A stretch of DNA of 64,000 nucleotides from Streptomyces djakartensis. Its GTDB lineage: Bacteria; Actinomycetota; Actinomycetes; Streptomycetales; Streptomycetaceae. The DNA lies in NCBI RefSeq assembly GCF_014651075.1, contig NZ_BMWE01000016.1, positions 62,001-126,000 on the forward strand, read 5' to 3'. The number at the start of each line of letters is the position of its first letter. Position 1 is the stretch's first letter. This document shows, piece after piece, positions 1-8,074 of this stretch. The position numbers were made by a program, and so were the translations under genes. The notes beneath the pieces were generated by a model. That model saw nothing but the letters and a program-made list of their open reading frames with translations. It ran no database searches and was not told the DNA's origin.

Positions 1-1
1 C

Positions 2-946
2 GTCGCCGCCGTCGAGACCGCCTGCGGCTCGCACACCCACACGCTGGTGCCCGAGCGTCGCGACATCTACGTGTACGTCTCCTCGTACTCGCCGAACGCC
101 GCCTACCCCGACTGCCAGCCGCCGCACGACGGCATCTCCGTCATCAAGGTGCCGCGCCACGCCCCGGAGAAGGCGGCGGTCGTGGGCTTCCCCGTGCTGT
201 TCCCCGGTGAGGGGCCGGACGGCGGCGGCAACCCGGGCGGTCCCACCAATCCGGGCGTCTCCAAGACCACCGGCTGCCACGACATCACCGTGCTGCCGTC
301 GAAGGACCTGGCCGCGGGCGCCTGCATGGGCGACGGCATCCTGCTCTCCATCAAGGACCCGGAACGCCCGAAGGTCATCGACCGCGTGCAGGACAACGTG
401 AACTTCGCGTTCTGGCACTCGGCGACCTTCAACCAGAAGGCGAACAAGGTCGTCTACACCGACGAGTTGGGCGGCGGCAGCGCGGCCACCTGCAACGCGG
501 AGATCGGTCCGGACCGCGGCGCCGACGGCATCTACGACATCGTCGGCAAGGGCGACAAGCGCAAGCTCGTCTTCCGCAGCTACTTCAAGATCCCCCGCCA
601 CCAGGCGGACACCGAGAACTGCGTCGCCCACAACGGCTCGCTGATCCCGGTCAGGGGCAGGGACATCATGGTCCAGGCCTGGTACCAGGGAGGCGTCTCC
701 GTCTGGGACTTCACCGACTCGGCCGCCCCCGAGGAGATCGCCTACTTCGACCGCGGCCCGCTGACCACCGACACGATCAAGTCGGGCGGCTCGTGGTCGG
801 CGTACTACTACAACGGCTACATCTACTCGAACGAGTACGCCCGGGGCTTCGACGTCCTGAGGATCGACGACCGGCGCACGGCCCCGGCGCGCTGGGTCCA
901 CATGCGCGAGCTCAACGTGCAGACGCAGCCGGACTACTTCTACTGA
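2..946 (+). CDS. LVIVD-repeat protein, C-terminal part (5' end outside window)
   Basis: The frame is open from base 2, so the N-terminus lies outside the window; about 314 residues are visible. The sequence shows spaced beta-rich blocks such as GCHDITV, SVWDFTD and FDVLRIDD, the pattern of LVIVD repeats that build beta-propeller-like folds. From memory, Streptomyces members are near 480-500 residues and carry an export signal, which cannot be seen here. There are no catalytic motifs, so a structural or cell-surface role is only inference. The stop overlaps the convergent tetR-type gene by 7 bp, leaving no room for a separate terminator. Confidence 0.75.
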   Translation, partial: VAAVETACGSHTHTLVPERRDIYVYVSSYSPNAAYPDCQPPHDGISVIKVPRHAPEKAAVVGFPVLFPGEGPDGGGNPGGPTNPGVSKTTGCHDITVLPSKDLAAGACMGDGILLSIKDPERPKVIDRVQDNVNFAFWHSATFNQKANKVVYTDELGGGSAATCNAEIGPDRGADGIYDIVGKGDKRKLVFRSYFKIPRHQADTENCVAHNGSLIPVRGRDIMVQAWYQGGVSVWDFTDSAAPEEIAYFDRGPLTTDTIKSGGSWSAYYYNGYIYSNEYARGFDVLRIDDRRTAPARWVHMRELNVQTQPDYFY

Positions 947-1620
947 CCCAGCGGATCGCGCTCCGGTTCGGCCCCCGTGGCGAAGAACCGGGACAGATCC
1001 CTCTCCCCGCTCCCGCCGGAGGCCCCGGTCTCCGGCGGGACACCCAGCTCCCAGTCGAGCCGGTAGCGCTTGAACAACTCGGCCCTCAGCACCGCAACCG
1101 GCATCGGCACCCCGGGCACCAGAGCGGCGTACACCGCACCCATCAGCAGGGCGCGCAGCATCGGGTAGTCGCTGTCGACGTCCCGGGAACCGTGCCGGGC
1201 GACGGTGTCCCGCAGCAGTTCGGCCAGGCGGCGCTGCTCCGGGCAGGTCACAAAACCCTCGGCCTGCAGCAGCCCGGCCATGTGCTGGCGCATCAGTACC
1301 GGCCGGTCCCTCGCCAGGCCCAGGATCGCGTCGATGGCCCGGGCCATCCGCTCCCGGCCGTCCCCGGTACGCGGCTCGCGCTCCAGCGCCTCCTCCAGCG
1401 TGCGGTGCATCAGCCGGTGCACCGCGGACTGCACGAGCTGGCGCTTGCCCGGGAAGTAGTACGAGACCAGCCCGCGCGCCGAGCCCGCCCGGTCGGCGAT
1501 GTCGCCGAGCGTCGTGGCCTCGAAGCCGTGCTCGCTGACCAGTTCCACCGCCGCCTGCAGAAGCCGCTCCTTCGAACGCCTCCGCAACTCTTCGTTGACC
1601 GAGGCGCTGCGCGGGGACAT
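940..1620 (-). CDS. TetR family transcriptional regulator
   Basis: A 226-residue protein with a TetR N-terminal helix-turn-helix at about residues 37-59 (TTLGDIADRAGSARGLVSYY) and a divergent C-terminal ligand domain containing 'LRALLMGAVYAALVPG'. The ATG at 1620 is chosen because GAGGAG lies 7 nt upstream; an in-frame extension to 1653 would run through the operator. A 21-bp near-palindrome covers the -10 to +1 region, which suggests autorepression. No divergent target gene sits beside it, so the regulated pathway is unknown; the convergent LVIVD gene is not an obvious target. Confidence 0.85.
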   Translation of the reverse strand: MSPRSASVNEELRRRSKERLLQAAVELVSEHGFEATTLGDIADRAGSARGLVSYYFPGKRQLVQSAVHRLMHRTLEEALEREPRTGDGRERMARAIDAILGLARDRPVLMRQHMAGLLQAEGFVTCPEQRRLAELLRDTVARHGSRDVDSDYPMLRALLMGAVYAALVPGVPMPVAVLRAELFKRYRLDWELGVPPETGASGGSGERDLSRFFATGAEPERDPLGQ

Positions 1621-1633
1621 GCTGTAACTCCTC

Positions 1634-1654
1634 GTTGACTGGCTGCCAGCCAAC
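1634..1654 (-). promoter_or_regulatory. Palindromic operator and -10 of the TetR gene
   Basis: GTTGACTGGC-T-GCCAGCCAAC is a 21-bp inverted repeat with one mismatch. It starts 14 bp upstream of the tetR-type start codon. A TATAGT -10 hexamer on the minus strand (1653-1658) overlaps its distal end, so a bound repressor would block initiation. TetR proteins usually bind dyads of this size; autoregulation is inferred. Confidence 0.6.
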
Positions 1655-1660
1655 TATACT

Positions 1661-2115
1661 CGGAGTCGTCCGGCCGGGACCGCGCTGTCCAGGCCGGGAA
1701 TGCCGCCTGCCTCGGGCGACGCGGGGGATCGTCCGGGGCGGGCGAGCGGACGGTCAGGTGGTGGCCTCGGGCTACTGCTTCGGCCGCCAGACCGGCGCGG
1801 ATCAGCGCCGAGCGCCTCGCATCGTGCCTCCCGGAGGGCGGGAGCAGGCGACGTCCGGATTCGGTGCCCCACCCGGCGGGAACTCACCCGGCGGTCGTGC
1901 GGCGCGGCGCGCGCCGCCGGGGCCGGCAGTGCGGCCAGTCGGCAGGAGCCGGTGCAGTCGGTGCGGTGCGGGGCACTGCGGTCGCGGAGCGGCCCACGCG
2001 TCGGCGAGCCCTCCGGCGTCCTGCGGGTCGGCGGCCCCGGGGCCCGCGCCCCGGGCCGCCTCCCGTGCCCGCGCCGCGGCGGAGACGCCCAGTTCGGCGA
2101 TCCGGAGTCCGGCCC
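1661..2115. other. 455-bp gap without a convincing gene
   Basis: No frame here has both a credible start and recognisable protein content. On the minus strand the frame that would continue the PAP2 gene past its stop stays open to 1802 and gives Ala/Arg/Pro-rich sequence; its first 40 or so codons (WAGLRIAELGVSAAARARE...) look mildly coding-like. It may be a relict gene tail or read-through shadow. No tRNA or terminator was seen. Confidence 0.4.
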
Positions 2116-2277
2116 AGGGGGTGTTTCGAAAGTCCTGTGCGGTGCGCGGTGTCCGGTGCGTGCTCTCGGCGTGCCGGACGCAAGCCCTGGTACTGGACGT
2201 ACTCGGGCTTGCGGCCGGTGCGGCGAGAGTGCGTGCCGGGCCCGTGGGTGCTGTGCGGGACTTTCGAAACACCCCCT
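2116..2277. repeat. 162-bp MITE-like hairpin element with perfect 20-bp terminal inverted repeats
   Basis: The left end AGGGGGTGTTTCGAAAGTCC (2116-2135) is the exact reverse complement of 2258-2277. Inside, the arms keep pairing towards a centre with GCAAGCCC/GGGCTTGC stems (about 2181-2213). Most inner differences are T-for-C or G-for-A, which form G-U pairs in plus-strand RNA but A-C mismatches in minus-strand RNA. No transposase is encoded. The right end supplies two bases of the PAP2 stop codon TAG. The flanks read CCAG and CTAG, possibly a degenerate target duplication. It could be a non-autonomous mobile element, a structured RNA or a terminator. Confidence 0.65.
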
Positions 2278-2971
2278 AGGGGGCCGCGTCGTCGGGCCTG
2301 GTCCGCGGCTGCCGGTGCTCGTACGTCCACACCGCCAGGGCCACCACCAGGGCGCCCAGCAACCAGCCGCCCACCACGTCCGACGGCCAGTGGACGCCGA
2401 GCCAGACGCGGGTCAGCCCGACACCTGTCACCGAGACGACGGACACGGCCAGGGCCGTGCGCCACACCGCGCGGCCGACGCCGTGACGGTGCAGCAGCCA
2501 CAGGAGGAGGCCGCAGACGACCGTGGCGGTCATGGCGTGGCCCGACGGGAAGGCCGCGTAGTGGGCCGAGTCGACGGGGTCCGGCCAGACCGGACGGGGG
2601 CGGTCCACCGCCGTCTTGAGTCCCTGCTGGAGCAGCGAGCCCAGCGTGACGGCCAGCGCCAGCCACGCCGCGGTCCAGCGTGCCGCCAGTCGCACCACCA
2701 GCCACACCACGACGACCGCGCACACCAGGCGCATCGTCCACGGATCCCACACCCAGTCCGTCAGGATGCGGCACGCCCGGGTGATGGCGGACTCCTCCAC
2801 CGCCCAGCGGTGCGCCGTGGCGGAGACGTCCCCGTCCGCGCTCATCAGCGGGCTCCATCTGGCCGCGACGAGGGTCAGCAGCAGAGCCGAGCACAGCGCC
2901 AGGGCGCCGGCCGAACGGGCGGCGGTGCGGGGCTCCGGACGGGGCGGGGACTCGACGGACGTGGTGTGCAT
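2276..2971 (-). CDS. PAP2-family membrane phosphatase
   Basis: A 231-residue membrane protein with about five to six hydrophobic segments and the three phosphatidic-acid-phosphatase signatures: K119 with RPRP at 124-127, PSGH at 142-145, and R188...H194...D198 in 'TRVWLGVHWPSDVVGG'. These form the His-phosphoenzyme site that dephosphorylates lipid phosphates on the outer membrane face; the substrate (phosphatidate or undecaprenyl diphosphate) cannot be told. The ATG at 2971 has GAGG 8 nt upstream; a longer frame to 3094 is Arg-rich and unlike the family. The TAG stop is partly made by the abutting hairpin element, so the natural C-terminus may have been altered. Confidence 0.88.
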   Translation of the reverse strand: MHTTSVESPPRPEPRTAARSAGALALCSALLLTLVAARWSPLMSADGDVSATAHRWAVEESAITRACRILTDWVWDPWTMRLVCAVVVVWLVVRLAARWTAAWLALAVTLGSLLQQGLKTAVDRPRPVWPDPVDSAHYAAFPSGHAMTATVVCGLLLWLLHRHGVGRAVWRTALAVSVVSVTGVGLTRVWLGVHWPSDVVGGWLLGALVVALAVWTYEHRQPRTRPDDAAP

Positions 2972-3098
2972 GATGCGATCCTCGCCGAAGCGGGGGCTCC
3001 GGATCCAGTACGCCGAGGATCTTCGGACCCGGGACGGCGTGCTTCGGCCACGCCTGCCTCGACGCGAAGGCCCCGAGGCGCCCGCGTCGCACACGCGT

Positions 3099-4034
3099 CT
3101 ACCCCAGCGCCCGCAGCCCCGGTACGAACGCCACCAGCACCGGCACCACGGGCACCAGCGCGGCGGCCGCCGTCAGCCGCAGGCGCCGAGCGGCGGGCAG
3201 CCGGTCCGGGGGAGTGAGCAACCGGTGCACCCGCGCCGGCACATGGGCCTGCGGCGCCGGGCAGGGGCCGAACACGCCGCGGTGTTCGTTGAGTTCGACC
3301 AGGGCCAGGGCCGTGGTCAGGCTGCCGAAGCGACGGGACGCCGTGTCGTCGGCGGCCAGTTCGACCAGGCGGTGCATCTCGTCGCGGAACGCGGCGAACA
3401 CCGGCACCTGCGGAAACCCGCCCGCCAGCGCTGAGGAGCAGTTGAGCAGCCAGTCGTGCCGGGCCCGTGCGTGCCCCTGCTCGTGGGCGAGCACGGCGTC
3501 CAGTCTGCGGCCCTTCAGCCGGCGCAACGCACCCGTGGTGACGACCAGTTGCGGCGGAGTGCCGGGCAGCCACCAGGCGTCGGGCCGCTCGCTCTCCAGG
3601 ACGACGAGCCGGCCGGACACCGCCACCTCGCCCGGCAGCAGCGGAGCCCGGACCAGCAGATCGGCCCGCCGGCTGCGGCGCCGGGCGCGGGTCCGCCCGA
3701 CCTCGCGGACCAGCATGGCCACGCTCCACAGCCCGCCGCAGGCCAGCGCGACCGCGGTGGTCGCCGCCCAGGGGCCCGCCGTGCCGAGGGCGTAGGCCTC
3801 TGCCACCGGACCCGGTGCCGTCGCGAAGACATGCCCGCCGACCGCGTTCCATGCGGCCGCCGCGCTGAGCGTCATCGACAGCGCACAGCACAGGATGACG
3901 GCCGCCACCGCGCACTGCCACACCCACAGCGCGACCACCGGCTCGCGGTCGGGCCAGTCCGCCCGGGCGAGCAGCCGGGGGGCGACCACGGCGGTCAGGG
4001 CGCCGAGCAGCAACAGTGCCGCGGGGAGGGTCAT
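3099..4034 (-). CDS. M56 (BlaR1/MecR1-like) membrane metallopeptidase
   Basis: A 311-residue protein with N-terminal membrane segments (about 1-20, 35-60, 85-108), a zinc-peptidase motif HEQGH at 184-188 in 'LAHEQGHARARHDW', and a C-terminal hydrophobic segment. In BlaR1/MecR1 this domain cleaves a repressor after signal sensing; here there is no penicillin-binding sensor domain. Streptomyces M56 genes often sit beside a BlaI/MecI-type repressor (family recollection), but none is adjacent. Upstream on the same strand is the DUF5134 gene. The substrate is unknown. Confidence 0.82.
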   Translation of the reverse strand: MTLPAALLLLGALTAVVAPRLLARADWPDREPVVALWVWQCAVAAVILCCALSMTLSAAAAWNAVGGHVFATAPGPVAEAYALGTAGPWAATTAVALACGGLWSVAMLVREVGRTRARRRSRRADLLVRAPLLPGEVAVSGRLVVLESERPDAWWLPGTPPQLVVTTGALRRLKGRRLDAVLAHEQGHARARHDWLLNCSSALAGGFPQVPVFAAFRDEMHRLVELAADDTASRRFGSLTTALALVELNEHRGVFGPCPAPQAHVPARVHRLLTPPDRLPAARRLRLTAAAALVPVVPVLVAFVPGLRALG

Positions 4035-4133
4035 GAGGGGCAGCCTATGAGCGCGGCGCCGCCCACGGGTACGGCTTGTGGCGCCGAAGTGACGCAGGCA
4101 ACGGGACCGTACGGCGGCAGCGGGCGGTCCCGC

Positions 4134-4682
4134 TCACAGTGCCAGCAGCATCGCCACCATCGAGATCCCCATGGACAGCCGGCAGGCCCGCGCCAGCTCC
4201 GGGCGGTCACCCCACCCGGCCCGCCCGCCGCCCCCGGCCACGGCGGCGACCGGAACCAGCCGTACGCCGGTCAGCAGCACGTACCCGGCGAAGTAGAGCA
4301 GCAGTGCCCCGGTCAGGAGCGGGACCCCTGATCCGCCCGGTCCGTGCGGGTGCGCGGGGGCGGCGGCCATGGCGACGGCCATGTAGACCATGGCGCCGGC
4401 CCCCACCAGGTGGTGCAGGTGATGCGCACCCGACCGTGCCGCCCACAGTGCGCGTACCGCCGCCGCGCCGAACACGGCCGCGTAGCCGGGCCAGGCCCAC
4501 GAGGGCGGGGTGAAGACCGCCGCCGGCACCGCCATCGCTGCCATCCCGAAACCCATCAGTGCCTCGCCGCCCGCTGCGCTGCGCTGCTCCTCGCCGCCGC
4601 CGCGCATCCGCAGCAGGCAGGAGACGCCGGTCGCCGCGCACAGCGCCACCAGCAGCCAGCCGGACGAAGCCGGTCCGTGCAC
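4134..4682 (-). CDS. DUF5134 family membrane protein
   Basis: A 182-residue polytopic membrane protein of the actinobacterial DUF5134 type, with about five hydrophobic segments and a His-rich stretch (HHLHH) followed by HPHGPGG. The GTG at 4682 is preferred because GGAGG lies 5 nt upstream and it gives the family-like start M-H-G-P-A-S-S-G-W. The His clusters suggest possible metal binding, but function is unknown. It lies about 100 bp upstream of the M56 peptidase gene on the same strand and may be co-transcribed with it. Confidence 0.75.
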   Translation of the reverse strand: MHGPASSGWLLVALCAATGVSCLLRMRGGGEEQRSAAGGEALMGFGMAAMAVPAAVFTPPSWAWPGYAAVFGAAAVRALWAARSGAHHLHHLVGAGAMVYMAVAMAAAPAHPHGPGGSGVPLLTGALLLYFAGYVLLTGVRLVPVAAVAGGGGRAGWGDRPELARACRLSMGISMVAMLLAL

Positions 4683-4832
4683 GTGCACCTCCCCGCTCGA
4701 CGGTCGGTCATTCGATGCCCGGGCCATGCGGCGCGTACGCGAGCGCAAGGGTGCAGACGGGGGGCATTCGACGGAGCACCCGAGGCCAGGAAGTATCTTT
4801 CACGAGTAAAACACCTGCTAACCTTGCCTCCC

Positions 4833-6515
4833 ATGAGCAGTGCGACCCCCACGCCCACCCCCGCCTCCCCGTCCGCCCGGCGTCTTCCGCTGGCGGGCGC
4901 GCTGCGCGTCGGGCGGCCGTCGGACATCTGGTTCAAGCCCGCGCTGAGCGTGGTCGCGGCGATCGCTCCGCCCAACCTCACCCTGCTGGCGCTCGGCCGG
5001 CTCGACCTGGCGATGTACACGATGGCCGGATCCCTGTGCGCGCTGTACGCCCACAACCGCCCGTACGCCGCCCGGGCCGGGGTCCTGGTGTGGGTGGTGC
5101 TCGGCATGGTCGGCGGGCTCGCCGTGGCCCTGGTCACGGCCTCGCTGACCGGCAGTGCCGTGGCGCTGGTCACCGTCGGTGCGCTGCTGGCCGCCGCGCA
5201 GAAGGCCATGTGCGACGCCACCGGGATCGGCCCGCCGGGCAACGTCGTCCTCACCTTCGTCAGTTCCGCCTCGCTGTTCGCGCCGCAGACCCTCGCCCAG
5301 GTCCCCGGTCACCTGGCCCTCGCCACCGCTGCGGGTGCCTGGGCCTGGCTGGTCTGCATGGCGCCCGCGCTCGTCCGCCCCCACGGACCGGAGCGCCGCG
5401 CCACCGCCCACGCCCTGAAGGCCGCCGCCGCGTACGCCGGCACGGGCGGCGCGGGCCAGGGGCATGCCCGGTCCCGCGCCGCCGGCTACGCCGCCGTGCA
5501 CGCGGCCTGGCAGGCACTGTGCGCGACGGACAGGCGTTCCCCGACCCGGTGCGGCCTCGAACGGCTCGTGGTCCGGGCCGAGATCGCCCTCGCGGCGCCG
5601 ACGGAAACCGACTCCGAACGCCTTGCCGCCTGGGCGCGCTCGCTGCGCGGCACCGGGCCCGTCCCGCGGACCGGACTCCCGCGGCCGGCCACCGACGAGC
5701 TGCTCGGGGTGGACGCCGCCCGGCCGCTGTGGACCCGGCTCGGCCCGCTGACCCCGATCGCCGTGCGCACCGTACTCGGCTGCGCGCTCGCGGGCTACGC
5801 CTCCCTCGCGCTCGGCGTCGGACGCCCCTACTGGGCCCTGGTCACCGCCGCCTCGCTCTACCAGGCCAACGTCGCCCTGACCTGCAGCCGGGCCGTCCAG
5901 CGCGTCGTGGGCAACGTCGCCGGAGTGCTCGTCTTCGCGGCGGTCGCGCCGCTCGCGCACCTGAACCAGGCGGCCCTCGTCCTGTGCTGCCTCGCGTTCA
6001 GCTTCGGCGCGGAGCTGCTGATCAGCCGCAACTACTGGCTGGGCAGCGTCTGCGTGACCCCGATGGCCCTGCTCATCACCGAGTTCGCCGGGTACCGGAA
6101 GCCGGGCGAGCTGATGACGGAGCGAGTCGTGGACACCGTCGTCGGTGCCCTGGTCGGCTTCGCCGCCGCCCTGGCCGTCACCGACCGGCGCGCGGGCGAC
6201 CGCGTCGAACGCGCCCTGACAGCCGCCGACCGGGCCCGCGAGCGCGCCGCCCGGCTCCTGGCCGAGCCGGCCCCCCGCCCCGCCGCTCTGGAGTCCGCCC
6301 GCCGCGCACTCGCCGTCGCCCTGGCCGACCTGCGAGCCACCGCTGACGCCGCGGCCGGCGAATGGTGGCGGCGGGCCCTGCCCGAGGAGCGGGTCGTGCT
6401 CACCGAGCAGTCCGGACACCGTACGCTCGCCGCGACGGTACGGCGCCAGGGGCTGCTCCCGGACCGGGGGGCAGGCGCGGACAAGGACAACGAGACGGAG
6501 GACGTGCGGCCATGA
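4833..6515 (+). CDS. FUSC-family (aromatic acid exporter-like) membrane protein
   Basis: A 560-residue protein with two clusters of membrane helices (about residues 35-180 and 310-445), each followed by a soluble Ala/Arg-rich helical region, the layout of FUSC/YccS/AaeB-like efflux proteins. The sequence 'GRPYWALVTAASLYQANV' near residue 330 matches the conserved start of the second cluster. These proteins export organic acids or small amphiphiles; the substrate here is unknown. The ATG at 4833 begins M-S-S-A-T-P, but no clear Shine-Dalgarno is visible. The stop overlaps the MarR start (ATGA), so the pair is probably translationally coupled. Confidence 0.8.
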   Translation: MSSATPTPTPASPSARRLPLAGALRVGRPSDIWFKPALSVVAAIAPPNLTLLALGRLDLAMYTMAGSLCALYAHNRPYAARAGVLVWVVLGMVGGLAVALVTASLTGSAVALVTVGALLAAAQKAMCDATGIGPPGNVVLTFVSSASLFAPQTLAQVPGHLALATAAGAWAWLVCMAPALVRPHGPERRATAHALKAAAAYAGTGGAGQGHARSRAAGYAAVHAAWQALCATDRRSPTRCGLERLVVRAEIALAAPTETDSERLAAWARSLRGTGPVPRTGLPRPATDELLGVDAARPLWTRLGPLTPIAVRTVLGCALAGYASLALGVGRPYWALVTAASLYQANVALTCSRAVQRVVGNVAGVLVFAAVAPLAHLNQAALVLCCLAFSFGAELLISRNYWLGSVCVTPMALLITEFAGYRKPGELMTERVVDTVVGALVGFAAALAVTDRRAGDRVERALTAADRARERAARLLAEPAPRPAALESARRALAVALADLRATADAAAGEWWRRALPEERVVLTEQSGHRTLAATVRRQGLLPDRGAGADKDNETEDVRP

Positions 6516-7099
6516 CGGCGACGGAGGGACCATCGTCCGAGCGGGACCAGGCCGGCGAGCCTCCCGAGGACCGGGAGGGTCCGGCCGGCGGCCGGCGGGG
6601 CGACACCGTCGCCGCCGTCGTGCGGCAGTGGCGTGCCGTCCACCCCGGGCTCGACACCGGGCCGATGGAGGTCATCGGGCGGATCAACCGCTGCGCCGCC
6701 CTGCTCCAGCAGGCCGAGGACGCCCCCCTGCGCCGGGCCGGGCTCAGCCGGCCCGAGTTCGATCTGCTCGGCGCGCTGCGTCGCACCGGGCACGAGCTGA
6801 CGCCCGGGGAGCTGGCCCGCGAGACTTTCTCCTCGGGGGCCGCCGTCACCAAGCGCGTCAAGCAGCTGACCGAACGCGGCTTGGTCGAACGGCGCGGCGA
6901 CGCCCGCGACCGCCGGGTCGCCCATCTCCGCCTCACGGACGCCGGACGCGACCTGGTCGACGGCATCCTGCCCGCCCAGCTCGCCTACGAGGCGGCAGTC
7001 CTGTCCGGTATGGACGCCCCCGATCAGGGCGAACTCGCCTCTCTCCTCGGGGAGTTGCTCGGCCAGCTGGAGGGCCGGCTGGGCGCGCTGCGGACCTGA
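6512..7099 (+). CDS. MarR family transcriptional regulator
   Basis: A 195-residue protein whose centre holds a MarR winged helix: 'LSRPEFDLLGALRR', 'LTPGELARETFSSGAAVTKRVKQL' (recognition helix) and the wing 'GLVERRGDARDRRVAHLRLT'. The first 45 residues are charged and probably disordered. The ATG at 6512 has GGAGG 10 nt upstream and overlaps the stop of the FUSC exporter gene, so the two are very likely co-transcribed, the usual arrangement of a MarR sensor with its efflux pump. The ligand is unknown. Confidence 0.9.
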   Translation: MTATEGPSSERDQAGEPPEDREGPAGGRRGDTVAAVVRQWRAVHPGLDTGPMEVIGRINRCAALLQQAEDAPLRRAGLSRPEFDLLGALRRTGHELTPGELARETFSSGAAVTKRVKQLTERGLVERRGDARDRRVAHLRLTDAGRDLVDGILPAQLAYEAAVLSGMDAPDQGELASLLGELLGQLEGRLGALRT

Positions 7100-7133
7100 G
7101 GCAGCAACCCGCCCGCCTGTGGGACGCCGGCGA

Positions 7134-7895
7134 TCAGCCCTCGTCACCGGCCCGGTACACGCCGAACATCGCGCCCTGCGGGTCCCGCAGCACCGCGATG
7201 CGCGGCCCGTCGGGCACGGACGTGGGCACCATCAGGACGTCGCCGAGCCGCTGGACCACGGCGGTCGTGGCGTCCACGTCCGCCACGGCGAAGTACGGCA
7301 GCCAGTGCGCCGGCACCTCGGGCGGGAACTTGGCGTCCATCGTCACCATGCCGCCGAAGTCCGCGCCGCCGACACCCCACTGGGTATAGCGGTCCGAGGG
7401 GGCGACGGTCCAGCCGAACACCCGCGCGTAGAAGGCCACGGCCTGGTCCGGGTCGCGGGTGTACAGCTCCACCCAGCCCAGCGAACCGGGCACGTTGAAC
7501 AGCCCGGCGCCCGGGAAGGTCCCGGCCTGCCACAGCTGGAACACGGCACCGGCCGGGTCCGCGGCCACCGCGAACCGGCCCACGTCGAACACGTCCATCG
7601 GTCCCAGCAGCACCGTCCCGCCCGCCTCGGTCACCGCACGGGCGGTGCCGTCCGCGTCCGTCACCGCGAACGACACGTTCCACGCGACCGGCTGCGACGG
7701 CTGGTACAGCGGGGCGAGCGCGGCCACAGCCGCGTCCCCGAGGTGCGCGACGGTGTACCCGCCCGCCTCCTGACGCGGGTCCCGCTCGGGCCGCCAGCCG
7801 AACAGCCTGGTGTAGAACCGCTGGGCCGCCTCGAGGTCCGTGGTGCCCAGCTCGGCCCAGCAGGGACCGCCGGTCACCGGTGCGTCGAGCTTCAT
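7134..7895 (-). CDS. Tandem VOC (glyoxalase/bleomycin-resistance fold) protein
   Basis: A 253-residue protein made of two VOC domains. The first begins 'GPCWAELGTTDLEAAQRFYTRLFGW', the second 'GWVELYTRDPDQAVAFYARVFGW'; each ends in 'DPAGAVFQLWQ' or 'DPQGAMFGVYRA', the typical last strand. Such proteins bind metals or small toxic molecules, and enzymatic function is often absent. The ATG at 7895 is supported by GGAAGGA 5 nt upstream. It is transcribed divergently from the GNAT gene at 8075. No specific substrate can be assigned. Confidence 0.85.
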   Translation of the reverse strand: MKLDAPVTGGPCWAELGTTDLEAAQRFYTRLFGWRPERDPRQEAGGYTVAHLGDAAVAALAPLYQPSQPVAWNVSFAVTDADGTARAVTEAGGTVLLGPMDVFDVGRFAVAADPAGAVFQLWQAGTFPGAGLFNVPGSLGWVELYTRDPDQAVAFYARVFGWTVAPSDRYTQWGVGGADFGGMVTMDAKFPPEVPAHWLPYFAVADVDATTAVVQRLGDVLMVPTSVPDGPRIAVLRDPQGAMFGVYRAGDEG

Positions 7896-8074
7896 GGCGT
7901 TCCTTCCGCAGGGGGAGCCCCCGGACGTGAGGTTCTCCTGCACGCTAAGCCGCTGCCCGTCCCGCCTGCCATCCGGGAAAACCCACTGGTGTGCCGTACC
8001 CGCCCGCCGTACGCTCGCCCCGTACCGCACCGTGTGGCGGCCGCCGGCTCCTTCACCCTGCCCGGAGGTTTCCC

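Noticed and set aside
1700..3217. A 505-codon plus-strand open frame across the hairpin element and PAP2 gene
   Set aside because: Translation is Arg/Gly/Pro-rich noise, with no ribosome site. The PAP2 motifs on the minus strand show which strand codes.
4344..4832. An N-terminal extension of the FUSC protein by about 160 residues
   Set aside because: The extension runs opposite the DUF5134 gene and is Arg/Gly/His-rich, while a family-like start lies at 4833.
4815..4832. Possible iron-box half-site (CTAACCTTG) upstream of the FUSC gene
   Set aside because: Only one half resembles the DmdR/IdeR box; the symmetric half is missing.
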